From NCBI GenBank assembly GCA_958295915.1, contig OY282381.1, positions 1,138,722 to 1,202,721 of the forward strand: a stretch of 64,000 bases of DNA, in the 5' to 3' direction. A program made the translations under genes and the position numbers. The notes beneath the pieces are model-generated. The model was not told the origin of the DNA. It saw nothing but the letters and a program-made list of their open reading frames with translations, and ran no database searches. Shown here in pieces: positions 43,680 to 53,348 of this stretch (positions are counted from its first letter, which is position 1; each line of letters begins with the position of its first letter). The DNA is from an uncultured Caldilineaceae bacterium. GTDB taxonomy: Bacteria > Chloroflexota > Anaerolineae > Caldilineales > Caldilineaceae.

Positions 43680-44755
43680 TTCTTACTAAACAACTGTCGC
43701 GAGTCGAAGAGCGCTTTGAAGAGGTGGATCGTCTGATGGCCGACCCGGCGGTGCTGTCCGATTACGCCCGCATAATGGAGCTGGCCCAGGAGCGCAGAAC
43801 CCTGGAAGAGTTGGTCAATACCTTCCGCCAATATCAGGATCTGCAGCGTCAGTTGGCCGACAACCGGGCGCTCCTGGCGGAGAACGAAGACCCGGAACTA
43901 CTGGAACTGGCAGAGCTGGAGATCGCCGAACTTTCTGCGCAGGAGACGAAGCTGGAAGACGAACTGCGCCGACAGCTGGCGCCTAAAGACCGCAACGACG
44001 ACAAAAATGTGATCGTCGAAATCCGCGCCGGCGCCGGCGGGGATGAGGCCGGCCTGTTCGCGGCCGATCTGTTGCGCATGTATACGCGCTGGGCCGATGA
44101 CCATAAATTCAAGACCGCAATCATGAGCGCCAGCGAAACCGGCGTAGGGGGCATCAAAGAAGCGATCCTCGAAGTGCGGGGCAGCGGCGCGTACAGTCAC
44201 TTGAAATACGAGTCGGGCGTTCACCGGGTGCAGCGGGTGCCCACCACAGAAAGCCAGGGGCGGGTGCACACCAGTACAGCGACTGTGGCCGTCCTGCCAG
44301 AGGCCGAAGACGTAGAGATCGACGTAAACCCCAATGAGATGAAGATCGACGTCTTTCGCAGCAGCGGCCCCGGCGGGCAAAGTGTCAATACAACCGACTC
44401 GGCTGTGCGGCTTACGCACCTGCCCACCGGGCTTGTCATCAGTTGCCAGGACGAAAAGAGCCAGCTCCAGAACCGGCTGAAGGCCATACGCATCCTGAAA
44501 ACGAAGCTGTATGACATAGAAATGCAGCGGCAGTTGAAGGATATGGGCACGGCCCGGCGCAGCCAAGTAGGGTCTGGCGACCGCAGCGAAAAGATCCGTA
44601 CCTACAACTTCCCTCAGAGCCGAGTGACCGACCACCGCATCAACAAAACTGTCTTCCGATTGGATGCGGTGCTGGATGGCGATTTGGACGAATTTATCAC
44701 TGAACTGGCTACCTCTGACCAGACACAGCAGTTGCAAGCCATGGGCGAAGCATAA
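43670..44755 (+). CDS. prfA: Peptide chain release factor 1
   Basis: A 361-residue class I release factor. The peptidyl-transferase motif GGQ lies in [17 protein letters not shown] near residue 230, and the N-terminal coiled region and codon-recognition domain are complete; normal family length. [18 protein letters not shown] is highly conserved. It ends translation at UAA and UAG. The Gln of GGQ is methylated by PrmC, encoded 3 bases downstream. This standard RF1, with UAG use, argues against recoding of the in-frame TAG in the Uma2 gene. Confidence 0.97.
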   Translation: MPMILTKQLSRVEERFEEVDRLMADPAVLSDYARIMELAQERRTLEELVNTFRQYQDLQRQLADNRALLAENEDPELLELAELEIAELSAQETKLEDELRRQLAPKDRNDDKNVIVEIRAGAGGDEAGLFAADLLRMYTRWADDHKFKTAIMSASETGVGGIKEAILEVRGSGAYSHLKYESGVHRVQRVPTTESQGRVHTSTATVAVLPEAEDVEIDVNPNEMKIDVFRSSGPGGQSVNTTDSAVRLTHLPTGLVISCQDEKSQLQNRLKAIRILKTKLYDIEMQRQLKDMGTARRSQVGSGDRSEKIRTYNFPQSRVTDHRINKTVFRLDAVLDGDLDEFITELATSDQTQQLQAMGEA

Positions 44756-44758
44756 CAC

Positions 44759-45769
44759 ATGTTCGAGACGCGTAGGGGCGAGTCTCGCGCCCACCTACTT
44801 TCATCCCAATCCAATGGTTTTAGCCCTCCATTGGAGCCAGATGCCGGAGACGAGACCCTGGATCAGCGCCAACACAGCTCAGGCGCCGACCCATTCAATT
44901 GGAGCCTGACGCCGGGAACAACCGTTGGCCGCGCGCTGGTTTCGGCTACCCAACGGCTGAGTGAATCCGGGAGCGATTCAGCTCGGCTGGATTCTCAGGT
45001 ACTGTTGGCGCATGTCTTGGCGCAGCAGCGTAGCTGGCTCTTTGCCCACCACGACCATGAACTTAGCCGCAGGAACTGCCGCCGTTATACAGAGCTTATC
45101 ACGCGGCGTATGCGGCGGGAGCCGGTCGCCTATCTGCTAGGCCGCAAAGAGTTTTACGGTTTGGAATTTGTGGTGGATCAGCGTGTGCTGATTCCGCGAC
45201 CGGAGACAGAACTGTTGGTCGATCTTGTGCTGGCGCAGATCAACGATCGTCCTCGGCAAGCGGTGGTCGTGGCCGACATCGGCACCGGCAGTGGAGCAAT
45301 CGCTGTTACCGTTTCCTTACACGCCCCTGAAGCCAAGGTCTATGGCCTCGACATCAGCCGGGACGCGCTTGACGTGGCAGAGGAGAACAGCCAGCGCCTT
45401 ACGCCGGGGCGCGGGCCGCAGTTTCTGGAAGGGGACCTCCTGAACCCACTGCCAGAACCGGCCGATGTGATTGTCGCCAACCTTCCCTACATCGCCGACG
45501 ACGAATACTCCGGCCTGCAACCGGATGTGCGGGATTACGAGCCGCGCCTAGCATTGCAGGCCGGAGCCGAAGGGCTGGATCTCATCAGGCGTCTCCTGGA
45601 ACAATTTCCTGACAAAGTGCGCCCGAACGGAGCAGTGCTGCTGGAAATCGGATCCAGGCAGGGGGAGATGGTAGCGAACATGGCGCAAGCGCTGCAGCCA
45701 AAACCTTCCTACGTTGGCGTGCGCCGGGATTACAGCGGCCTCGTTCGGATGGTGACCCTTGAGTTTTGA
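44759..45769 (+). CDS. prmC: Release factor glutamine methyltransferase
   Basis: A 336-residue N5-glutamine methyltransferase for RF1/RF2. It has VADIGTGSGAIAVTV for SAM and VIVANLPYIADDEY in place of the usual NPPY; NLPY is a known variant. The helical N-terminal RF-binding domain is at about 55-140 (LDSQVLLAHVLAQQRSWLF). The first 50 residues are a low-similarity extension, and internal starts are possible. Adjacent to prfA, as in most bacteria. Confidence 0.93.
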   Translation: MFETRRGESRAHLLSSQSNGFSPPLEPDAGDETLDQRQHSSGADPFNWSLTPGTTVGRALVSATQRLSESGSDSARLDSQVLLAHVLAQQRSWLFAHHDHELSRRNCRRYTELITRRMRREPVAYLLGRKEFYGLEFVVDQRVLIPRPETELLVDLVLAQINDRPRQAVVVADIGTGSGAIAVTVSLHAPEAKVYGLDISRDALDVAEENSQRLTPGRGPQFLEGDLLNPLPEPADVIVANLPYIADDEYSGLQPDVRDYEPRLALQAGAEGLDLIRRLLEQFPDKVRPNGAVLLEIGSRQGEMVANMAQALQPKPSYVGVRRDYSGLVRMVTLEF

Positions 45770-45802
45770 GATGCGGAGCGCCGCTCTTCGATTCGGAACG
45801 CA

Positions 45803-46636
45803 ATGCAGGACAAAATCGAACTGGTCGTTTTAGATCTGGACGGCACAATCTATAGCAGACAGTTCCCAGGCGGATTTTCGCCGCGCGTGCGGCAGACGAT
45901 CGCAGCTGTGCAAGACGCGGGGACGCCGGTCACAATCGCCACAGGACGGGTCTTCGATTTCGTACGCGCAATTGCTCCCAGCCTGGGTAGTACGCTGCCG
46001 GTGATTACCGCCCAGGGCGCAGTGCTGGGTGATCCGATCAGCGGCGAGGTGCTCTACGAAGCATTGATACCGCTGAAAGCGGCGCGTACTGTGGCGGCTT
46101 GGGCTGATACAGAAGATCGCACAACTGTCTTTTATCTCAATGAATCCGGCGGGCACACTCGGTTGGTGCAAAATCAGGAACACTGGGACAGCGAAACCTA
46201 CGATCACTGGTTCGGTACCCCCAGGGAGATACAGCCAAACCTATCGGAGATCCTGCGCGATTCCACAGCGCGCCCCCTCAAATTCATCACCGTCAACGAC
46301 CATACGCAGGAGCCTGATCTGACAGCGGCTCTACAATTGCAATTTGGCAGCGCCGTTCATATGATCCGTTCGCACCAACTGCTGGTGGAGGGGACCGCCC
46401 CGCTGGCCAACAAAGGCCACGGTCTCCTGAGGCTGGCAGAACAGCTCGGCATCAACCCAGACCGGATGTTAGCCATCGGCGACAACGAGAACGACATCCC
46501 AATGCTACGGGTGGCCGGTCTCGCCGTGGCCATGGGCCAAGCCACGCCGGTCGTACAGGCGGAGGCCGATTGGATCGCGCCCACGCTGGAGGAGGACGGC
46601 GCGGCCGTAGCCTTGGAGCGATTTGTACTTGCATAG
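45803..46636 (+). CDS. HAD-superfamily (Cof-type) hydrolase
   Basis: A 277-residue C2-cap HAD phosphatase. Motif I is VLDLDGTIY (nucleophile Asp), motif III has the Lys in APLANKGHGLLRLAEQL, and motif IV is AIGDNENDIPML. Cof-type enzymes dephosphorylate sugar phosphates, nucleotides or cofactors such as FMN. It follows prmC by 33 bases on the same strand. Confidence 0.9.
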   Translation: MQDKIELVVLDLDGTIYSRQFPGGFSPRVRQTIAAVQDAGTPVTIATGRVFDFVRAIAPSLGSTLPVITAQGAVLGDPISGEVLYEALIPLKAARTVAAWADTEDRTTVFYLNESGGHTRLVQNQEHWDSETYDHWFGTPREIQPNLSEILRDSTARPLKFITVNDHTQEPDLTAALQLQFGSAVHMIRSHQLLVEGTAPLANKGHGLLRLAEQLGINPDRMLAIGDNENDIPMLRVAGLAVAMGQATPVVQAEADWIAPTLEEDGAAVALERFVLA

Positions 46637-46893
46637 AAGTCAGCAGCGGGCAGCCTCAGGGAAAAGGTCGACCAGGCCGCCGAAACGGACCTCCATTCTC
46701 ATTCCTCAATTTCGGCCAAACACAATTCTATCCGCATACAACCGTTCTTATACAAACAGCCCGTAAAACCCAAGGTTGATCCAAAATTGGCCGCTGCGCC
46801 ACAATCGAACAGTGCAGCGATGCCCCGCTACGCTTGGGAAGTTGCACCGTCCGGTCCGAGCCTATGGCTGGGCACAGAATAAGGGAGAGAACC

Positions 46894-47778
46894 GTGAACG
46901 TCACAGAGGAAGCCAAACAACTCGACTATCTGTTCGATCTGCAGGGCTATCTCGTCCTGAAAGGCGCAATCGCCAAAGACGACTTGGCTGAGATGAACCA
47001 ATGGGTGGACGACCATTGGGCCTATGTGGAAAATCCGCCGATTCTAGAGCATACCCAGTCCACTTTGCAATTGAATCCGGAGCGCTGGATTGGTAATGTG
47101 GAAATCCACAGCTACGGGCCGGACGACGGCGTGAACTTTCAGAATATTGTAGAAGGTGGGCCAGTCTTCGAGAGGCTCATCGACTACCCGGCCTGGCTCC
47201 CTCTGGCCACTCGCTACATCAATCCGGTCAACGGACTGTCCATTCACGAAAATCTGCTGAATGTGCGAGGACCGGGCGGATTTCTGTACATCCACTGCGG
47301 AGGCCATACGCCCCTCTGTTATCTGACTTTCCGTCAGCACAACACCGGCGCCTGGATGGTCGGGCAGATCAACGTTCTAATGGCCCTACATGACATCGGT
47401 CCCGGCGACGGTCCCACTGTACTGGTTCCCGGCAGCCACAAATCTACCCAAATCCATCCTCGCTTAGAACTGGATGGCAAAGGTATCGTCGCTGCCAGCC
47501 ATGAACGGATAGCGGCCGGCACGGCCCTGGGCATGCAGGAGATCTATCTGGAGGCCGGGGACGCGCTCTTCTTCACCGACGCCATCACCCATGGTTCGGC
47601 GGAGCGCACCAATCCGGGGCACCGCCGAGCGGTCATCTATCGCTACTCGCCTCGCTATCTCCGCACCCGCTTTAACTACCAACTGTCCTCTGCGCTGGCC
47701 GCTCGCCTGACGCCGGAACGTCGAGCGATTCTTGAACCGATTCCGCCTCGCAGTAAGATTCTTATTCGGTCAGTCTGA
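46894..47778 (+). CDS. Phytanoyl-CoA dioxygenase (PhyH) family protein
   Basis: A 294-residue Fe(II)/2-oxoglutarate dioxygenase-like protein. GTG 46894 is chosen since AAGGGAGAG precedes it by 7 bases; ATG 46864 is an alternative. Family features are FDLQGYLVLKGAI, YIHCGGHTP, GDGPTVLVPGSHKS and DALFFTDAITHGS with the distal His, plus RRAVIYRYSPRY (2-oxoglutarate Arg). The proximal HxD is less clear (HCGGH), so activity is not certain. Substrate unknown; such genes are multicopy in Chloroflexota. A second one is at 56147. Confidence 0.8.
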   Translation: MNVTEEAKQLDYLFDLQGYLVLKGAIAKDDLAEMNQWVDDHWAYVENPPILEHTQSTLQLNPERWIGNVEIHSYGPDDGVNFQNIVEGGPVFERLIDYPAWLPLATRYINPVNGLSIHENLLNVRGPGGFLYIHCGGHTPLCYLTFRQHNTGAWMVGQINVLMALHDIGPGDGPTVLVPGSHKSTQIHPRLELDGKGIVAASHERIAAGTALGMQEIYLEAGDALFFTDAITHGSAERTNPGHRRAVIYRYSPRYLRTRFNYQLSSALAARLTPERRAILEPIPPRSKILIRSV

Positions 47779-48242
47779 AGCCTTCACCTATCGGCATGGA
47801 CATTCTCTACATTCACCCAGCCAATTCTTCCAGCTCCCCTCCAATGACTTTCTCGACGCACTGAGCGCTACTTTATTTGGCCGACCAGATCAGCAAAACC
47901 TATCCTCACCATCTGCTGCGGACGCTCAACCCCTGCCATACCCTCGACCCCATGTCCCCAATGAGCCGCCAACCGGAAAACTTCGATATGGAAGTCCACT
48001 ACAGAAAATTTCAGGACTATTACAACTACTGTAAAGGAACCGGTTGGGAACCCTGCCGGGTGGCGCGGGAGCGGCGCCGGGGCTTTGAAATGGCAGGCCG
48101 CCTCACCCGCATCGTCGAACAGATGGCCCAGATCTGGGATGTTTTCGCCCAGGCCAGCAATTCCGCTGCTTCCCGGCGCCCCGGGGCTGGTGAAATTTCT
48201 GTTGCCGTCCCACCTTTGGTTGTGATCACAGGAATCTTCTAT

Positions 48243-48383
48243 TTAAAGTAGGCAACCCTTGTGGCTGCCCAAAAAGAGCGTGCGGAAATCGGCTATCTCT
48301 GCCCGGTCCAGGCCGAACAGCGCCTCCTCGCAATCTGCCTCTCGCCCAATTGGATGCTCGCGTGCCGACAGCCAAAGTTGCAT
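48243..48383 (-). CDS. Short unidentified ORF, possible C-terminal remnant
   Basis: Forty-six codons: MQLWLSAREHPIGREADCEE and then GLDRAEIADFRTLFLGSHKG CLL. The composition and length look like the tail of a globular enzyme rather than a free small protein. TAG lies two codons before the ATG, and there is no ribosome site. I do not recognise it. Confidence 0.3.
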   Translation of the reverse strand: MQLWLSAREHPIGREADCEEALFGLDRAEIADFRTLFLGSHKGCLL

Positions 48384-48432
48384 TTGCTATCTTTTTCGGC
48401 GAAACTATGCGCGCATACATTTTACCTGCCTT

Positions 48433-48448
48433 CCGACTGACCAGTCGG
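48433..48448. promoter_or_regulatory. Perfect palindrome, probable TetR-family operator
   Basis: CCGACTG-AC-CAGTCGG, 22 bases before the first tetR ATG (48470). The ACTGACCAGTCGG core resembles operators of many TetR-family repressors. Autoregulation of the tetR-men transcript is the natural inference. Confidence 0.6.
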
Positions 48449-48469
48449 TTTAGATGCGTACAGTGCGGC

Positions 48470-49186
48470 ATGAATTATATGACTGAATCAGACGACAGTG
48501 GCGCTGACAGTAAAATTTACAATATCGACAGCGTCACGGTGTCTGAAAAGCCCATCCGCGATCCGGAATCGACCCGGGAGCGCATCCTGGATGCCGCTTT
48601 GAGCGTCTTCAGCCACAAGGGCTATCACGACGCCCGGCTGGACGAAATTGTCGCCGAATCCCGCACATCTAAAGGCTCCATCTACTTCCACTTCCCCAAC
48701 AAAGAGCGCCTCTTTCTGGCGTTGGTGGAGAAATTCGCCGACTTACTCGAACGTCGGATCACCGAAGCCATCGATCAGCATACAAGCCCGATGGCCAAGG
48801 TCGAGGCCGCGCTGGAAGCCTGCCTGGAGACCTTTGGCCGCTACCGCCGTCCGGCCAAGGTGATGCTCGTCCATGCCGCGGGGTTAGGGAATATCTTCGA
48901 AGAGAAACGGCTGGAGATCAACGAACGCTTTGCCCGGCTGATCCATGTCTACCTGGACGAAGCCGTCGCCGCCGGTGAGATCGAAGCGGGGGACACAGAT
49001 GTCATCGCTTATGCCTGGATGGGCAGCATCTATCACCTGACGATTCGCTGGGTCTACAGCGGTGAACCCGCGCCGGCCCGCATCGTCAGGACACTTGTGC
49101 CGACGCTCCTGCACAGCGTGAACTATAGACTTGGGCCCGAGCGCCTCCCATCCGCCGGGCATAGCGCGAAGGCCAAACAAAGTTAA
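48470..49186 (+). CDS. TetR/AcrR family transcriptional regulator
   Basis: A 238-residue regulator from ATG 48470 (an ATG three codons later is equally possible). The DNA-binding region is TRERILDAALSVFSHKGYHD followed by LDEIVAESRTSKGSIYFHFPNKERLF, the TetR HTH. The C-terminal ligand domain is helical with VMLVHAAGLGNIFEEKRLEI. Its TAA overlaps the menF ATG (TAATG), so it is co-transcribed with menF-D-B-E. A perfect 16-base palindrome precedes it. It may sense a quinone, CoA or acyl ligand; that is inference. Confidence 0.88.
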   Translation: MNYMTESDDSGADSKIYNIDSVTVSEKPIRDPESTRERILDAALSVFSHKGYHDARLDEIVAESRTSKGSIYFHFPNKERLFLALVEKFADLLERRITEAIDQHTSPMAKVEAALEACLETFGRYRRPAKVMLVHAAGLGNIFEEKRLEINERFARLIHVYLDEAVAAGEIEAGDTDVIAYAWMGSIYHLTIRWVYSGEPAPARIVRTLVPTLLHSVNYRLGPERLPSAGHSAKAKQS

Positions 49187-50724
49187 TGGCTATACAGCTT
49201 CTCTCCGAAGGGTCGGCTCGCCAGCTTGCTCCTGGGGTTCCGACCCTTCGCCCTGTCGATGAATACTACCTGGGCCGCCACGGCCGCTTGGTGAGCGCCA
49301 GCCGTCCGCTCTCGGATATGCCGGCGGAACGGTTTCTGCAGGCTGCGGAGGGACAGGAGCGCTTCTTCTGGCGCGACGGCCAGCGGGGTATTGCCTTCGC
49401 GGGGATGGGCGTGGCTGCCTGTCTGATAGGCTACGGCCAGAGCCGGTTTTCTGCCATTCGCCGCCAGGCCAGCGAACTTTTCGCCCAGGCCAATCTGCCA
49501 GTGGGACAGCCGCCGCTGGCGCGGCCCCGCCTGTTTGGCGGCTTCGCTTTTCGGCCGGAGTTCACCCCCGACGTGGTTTGGACCGGCTTCCATCCGGCTC
49601 ATTTCATTCTGCCCCACTACCAACTGGTAATTTTGAATGCCCAGCACGCACGCGCGGGAGGAACGAAAGCCGGCGAGACGCCTGCGCGCACAGGGGAGCA
49701 AAGCTGGCTGACGATCAACGCCTTGCTGCCCCCGGAGGAGGAACCGGCGGCCAATCTGCATATGCTGCAGGAGGCCCTCAATACACGTATCGAACTGCTG
49801 CGCCAGGTAGGCGTAGAGAGAAGGGAAAAGGGCGCAGCCCCTTCCGCCCGTGGGGCCGGAGACGAAAAGACCCCGCGAGTCGAGGTAGACTATCCGCTGC
49901 CCTACAGAGAATGGGCGCAGATGGTCCGCACGGCCCAACAGGCGTTCGCCACCACGCCCCTGCAAAAGGTCGTCCTCTCTCGTATCGCGCAACTACGCGC
50001 GACCAGGCCACTCCGTATTTTGCCGGCGCTAACCGATTTATGCGCCCGCTACCCGGACTGCTTCAGCTTTCTCTTCGAACCACAGCCAGGCCATGCCTTT
50101 TTGGGCGCCACGCCCGAGCTGCTCGTGCGGGTGCAGGAGCAGCAGTTGGAAACAATGGCCCTGGCCGGCTCCATCCAGCGGGGCAGCACGGCGCAAGAGG
50201 ATGCATACCTGGCGAGCGCGCTGTTGGCGTCGGCGAAGGATCGTCACGAGCACCGGCTGGTCGTCGATGCGCTGCGCCGGCGCTTGCAGCCCCTCACCAG
50301 CCAGCTACACATCCCAGACGAGCCGACAGTGCTGACTCTCAGCAACATCCAGCACTTGTATACACCGGTCAGCGGCGCGCTCAAAAGACAGGACGGCGTG
50401 CTGCCTCAGGTCGAAGCCTTGCACCCAACACCGGCCCTGGGTGGATCACCCAGAGACCTGGCCTTGGCCTTTATCCAGGCCCACGAGCCGACCCTGCGGG
50501 GCTGGTACGCTGCGCCTGTCGGCTGGATCGATAGCAGCTTGGAGGGCGCCTTTGCCGGCGCCATCCGCTCTGCGGTCGTGCAGAAACAGCGGGCCTGGGC
50601 CTACGCCGGCGCCGGCATCGTCGCCGGCTCGATTCCGCAAAAGGAGTGGGAAGAAACAGAGTGGAAGTTTCAGCCGATCATGCAAGCGCTGCATCCTGTA
50701 CATCCTGAATCCTGCAAATCCTGA
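49186..50724 (+). CDS. menF: Isochorismate synthase MenF
   Basis: A 512-residue chorismate-binding enzyme; the family's C-terminal domain includes KVVLSRIAQLRATRPL, ETMALAGSIQRGSTAQED-like MALAGSIQRG, HPTPALGGSPRDLAL and YAGAGIVAGSIPQKEWEETE. It converts chorismate to isochorismate at the head of the menaquinone pathway. An insert (GVERREKGAAPSARG) sits before the catalytic domain. The last residues HPVHPESCKS and TGA are encoded by a dispersed CCTG repeat, and the TGA overlaps the menD ATG (TGATG). Confidence 0.92.
   Translation: MAIQLLSEGSARQLAPGVPTLRPVDEYYLGRHGRLVSASRPLSDMPAERFLQAAEGQERFFWRDGQRGIAFAGMGVAACLIGYGQSRFSAIRRQASELFAQANLPVGQPPLARPRLFGGFAFRPEFTPDVVWTGFHPAHFILPHYQLVILNAQHARAGGTKAGETPARTGEQSWLTINALLPPEEEPAANLHMLQEALNTRIELLRQVGVERREKGAAPSARGAGDEKTPRVEVDYPLPYREWAQMVRTAQQAFATTPLQKVVLSRIAQLRATRPLRILPALTDLCARYPDCFSFLFEPQPGHAFLGATPELLVRVQEQQLETMALAGSIQRGSTAQEDAYLASALLASAKDRHEHRLVVDALRRRLQPLTSQLHIPDEPTVLTLSNIQHLYTPVSGALKRQDGVLPQVEALHPTPALGGSPRDLALAFIQAHEPTLRGWYAAPVGWIDSSLEGAFAGAIRSAVVQKQRAWAYAGAGIVAGSIPQKEWEETEWKFQPIMQALHPVHPESCKS
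50692..50724. repeat. CCTG-rich repeat forming the menF/menD junction
   Basis: CATCCTGTACATCCTG, AATCCTGCAAATCCTG and ATG. It writes the MenF C-terminus and stop, and ends in the menD start codon. Confidence 0.75.
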
Positions 50725-52475
50725 TGCCAAATCTGCTCTTCGCCGAAACTCTCGTCAGTGGGCTGGCGGCCGCCGGTCTGCGGGCCGTCTGCATCGCGCC
50801 TGGCTCCCGCTCGACACCACTCGCCCTGGCCTTTGACGCCCACCCACAGATCGAGACGTTCCTGCATCTGGATGAACGCTGCGCCGGTTTCTTTGCCCTG
50901 GGAATGGCCCAGGCCAGCCAACGGCCGGTGGCTCTGGTCTGCACATCCGGCACCGCGGCGCTGGAGTTCCACGCGGCGGCGGTGGAGGCGCAGATGGCCG
51001 GCGTGCCGCTGCTGTTGCTAACGGCTGACCGCCCGCCTGAACTGCGCCACAGTGGAGCCAATCAGACCATCGATCAGGTGAAGATGTACGGGGACCACGT
51101 TCTGTGGGCAGTGGATGCCGCCCTGCCAGAAAATGAGCCGCCGCAGGTGGCCCTGCGTAATCTGAGCACACTTGCGGCCAGGGCCTATGCCATCGCCGAC
51201 GGCCTGCGCAAAGGGCCGGTGCAGATCAATCTGCCCTTCCGCAAACCTCTGGAACCACCGCCCCCCTACCAGCCCAGATTCGACAGTGGCCAAACCACTT
51301 CCATCCAGCAGGGAATTCTGCAGCCCACCACAGCGCAGATCGATGAACTGGCCGCGCTCATCGCTCAGAACGAACGGGGCTGGATCGTCTGCGGTCCCTG
51401 GGCTGGTCAAGCGCCCTGTGCTCTGGTCGATGCGGTGACGGATCTGGGCCGGCGCACAGGCTATCCGCTCTTGGCTGATCCCCTGTCCGGTCTGCGCTTC
51501 GGGCCCCACGTGGCCTCCACGACTGTTCTTGGCAGCTATGAGAGTTTCCTGCAGCATCCGCCGGACTTCGACCCGCCCCAAGTCGTTATCCGCTTTGGCG
51601 CCGTGCCCACATCCAAATGGCTCAACGAGTATCTGGAATGCGCGGCTCCGCCCTATCAGATTCACGTGCGCAGCAGCGGCGTCTGGGGCGATGACAGTCA
51701 CCGGGTGCGCTTTTTCCTACAGGTGGACGAGATCGCTTTCTGTCGGCGGTTAGCGGAACGGGTTGACCGGGGCATCGGTAGCTGGAGCGCCGCAGTGCTG
51801 GCAGCCGAACAGCGAACCAGACGCCGCCAGGCGCAGTTCCTGCGGGAAACCTGGTTCGACGCCGCCGCCATTCCTGTGATTCTGGACGCCCTGACGCGCA
51901 AGGCCAATCTGTTCGTCGGGAACAGTTTGCCCGTGCGCCATCTGGATCAGTTCGGCCGGCCCAGCCGGCGGCAGATCCACATCTACGGCAACCGGGGCGC
52001 CAGCGGCATCGACGGTGTCGTTTCCAGCGCGCTGGGCGTGGCCGCGGCGGAACCATCCACGCCCATGCTCCTGCTCATCGGCGATGTCAGTTTCTATCAT
52101 GACTTGAACGGGCTGCTGGCGATTCGGCAGCGCAACTTGGACAACGTCACAATCGTCCTGTTCCACAACGACGGCGGCGGCATCTTCCGCCGTTTGCCTG
52201 TTGCCCAGCATCAGCCCCAATTCAAGGAGCTATTTCTAACCCCCCATGGCCTGGACTTCGCCCCGGCAGCAAAGATGTATGGCCTTGACTATACGCAGAT
52301 ATCTGAGCCGAAGATCGGCACTCCGCATCGGGCAACCTTGACCGCAGCACTGACCGCGTCGCTCAACGGCGCGAGGCCGACAGTCATTGAAGTGCGTACC
52401 GACGGTATGCAGGATGAACGGCTGCGGCGAAAGATGGTTGAAACGCTGAGACATAGCAAGGAGGAACTTTCATGA
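50724..52475 (+). CDS. menD: 2-succinyl-5-enolpyruvyl-6-hydroxy-3-cyclohexene-1-carboxylate synthase MenD
   Basis: A 583-residue ThDP-dependent enzyme of usual length. The N-terminal ThDP glutamate is in [14 protein letters not shown], the pyrimidine domain has [17 protein letters not shown] and [20 protein letters not shown], and the metal/ThDP motif is [15 protein letters not shown] with [13 protein letters not shown]. It joins 2-oxoglutarate to isochorismate. It overlaps menF by one base and menB by 4 bases, so the operon is fully coupled. Confidence 0.95.
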   Translation: MPNLLFAETLVSGLAAAGLRAVCIAPGSRSTPLALAFDAHPQIETFLHLDERCAGFFALGMAQASQRPVALVCTSGTAALEFHAAAVEAQMAGVPLLLLTADRPPELRHSGANQTIDQVKMYGDHVLWAVDAALPENEPPQVALRNLSTLAARAYAIADGLRKGPVQINLPFRKPLEPPPPYQPRFDSGQTTSIQQGILQPTTAQIDELAALIAQNERGWIVCGPWAGQAPCALVDAVTDLGRRTGYPLLADPLSGLRFGPHVASTTVLGSYESFLQHPPDFDPPQVVIRFGAVPTSKWLNEYLECAAPPYQIHVRSSGVWGDDSHRVRFFLQVDEIAFCRRLAERVDRGIGSWSAAVLAAEQRTRRRQAQFLRETWFDAAAIPVILDALTRKANLFVGNSLPVRHLDQFGRPSRRQIHIYGNRGASGIDGVVSSALGVAAAEPSTPMLLLIGDVSFYHDLNGLLAIRQRNLDNVTIVLFHNDGGGIFRRLPVAQHQPQFKELFLTPHGLDFAPAAKMYGLDYTQISEPKIGTPHRATLTAALTASLNGARPTVIEVRTDGMQDERLRRKMVETLRHSKEELS

Positions 52476-53323
52476 CGATCCCGAACAGCGCCAACTGGCA
52501 GGCTGTCGCTGAATACAGCGACATCACCTATCATAAGGCGGATGGCATGGCCCGCATCGCCTTCGACCGACCGGAAAAACGCAACGCCTTTCGGCCTCAG
52601 ACCATCGATCAGATGACGGAAGCTTTCAAGGATGCCTGGGCAGATGACCGCGTCGGCGTCGTTCTCCTAACCGGCAACGGCCCTTCGCCCAAGGACGGCG
52701 TCCACGCCTTTTGCGCCGGCGGCGACCAGAATATCCGCGGACACGCCGGCTACGTGGATGACAAGGGCGTGGCCCGGTTGAATGTGCTGGAACTCCAGCG
52801 CATTATGCGTACCATGCCGAAGCCGGTCATCGCGCTGGTGAACGGCTATGCCATCGGCGGCGGCCACGTGCTCCACGTAATCTGCGATCTGTCCCTGGCC
52901 TCTGCAAACGCTGTCTTCGGCCAGACCGGCCCTGTGGTCGGTAGCTTCGATGGCGGCTACGGCGCTGCCTATCTGGCCTCGATCGTTGGCCAGAAAAAGG
53001 CCAGAGAGATCTGGTACCTATGCCGTCGGTACTCCGCCCAGGAAGCTCTGGAGATGGGTCTGGTCAATAAAGTGGCGCCGACAGTGGAGGAGTTGGAGAA
53101 AGAGGGCGTGGACTGGGCGCAGGAGATACTACGCAAATCACCCATCGCCATTCGTTTCCTCAAAGCCGGCTTCAACGCCGATCTTGACGGCCAGACCGGT
53201 TTACAGGTGCTGGCCGGCGATGCCACAATGCTTTTCTACATGACGGAAGAGGGCAAAGAGGGACGCGACGCCTTCAACGAGAAGCGCAAACCGAACTTTC
53301 AGCAGTTCCCGTGGAGACCCTGA
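52472..53323 (+). CDS. menB: 1,4-dihydroxy-2-naphthoyl-CoA synthase MenB
   Basis: A 283-residue crotonase-fold enzyme. Signature segments are [52 protein letters not shown] and [20 protein letters not shown], with the oxyanion Gly residues and the Asp of the active site. It closes the second ring of the naphthoquinone from o-succinylbenzoyl-CoA. The ATG overlaps the menD stop by 4 bases. Confidence 0.95.
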   Translation: MTIPNSANWQAVAEYSDITYHKADGMARIAFDRPEKRNAFRPQTIDQMTEAFKDAWADDRVGVVLLTGNGPSPKDGVHAFCAGGDQNIRGHAGYVDDKGVARLNVLELQRIMRTMPKPVIALVNGYAIGGGHVLHVICDLSLASANAVFGQTGPVVGSFDGGYGAAYLASIVGQKKAREIWYLCRRYSAQEALEMGLVNKVAPTVEELEKEGVDWAQEILRKSPIAIRFLKAGFNADLDGQTGLQVLAGDATMLFYMTEEGKEGRDAFNEKRKPNFQQFPWRP

Positions 53324-53348
53324 TCTTTTGCCGCCCCTGCACCCAAGC

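Larger units (their letters stand above)
47779..48469. other. Gene-poor region with remnants before the men operon
   Basis: A 691-base gap. On the plus strand a frame begins MDILYIHPANSS at 47796, like the start of cobalamin-binding radical-SAM proteins, but stops after about 22 residues. Open plus-strand sequence at 47970-48150 (HYRKFQDYYNYCKGTGWEPC) has amino-acid-like composition but no recognised family. On the minus strand there is a 46-codon frame (48243-48383). The right end contains the tetR operator palindrome. Confidence 0.4.

Noticed and set aside
47877..48251. 124-codon plus-strand gene between PhyH and tetR
   Set aside because: Parts look protein-like, but no family, no ribosome site and mixed composition; recorded only as a possible remnant.
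49183..49992. Minus-strand frame opposite menF
   Set aside because: Shadow of menF; no independent features.
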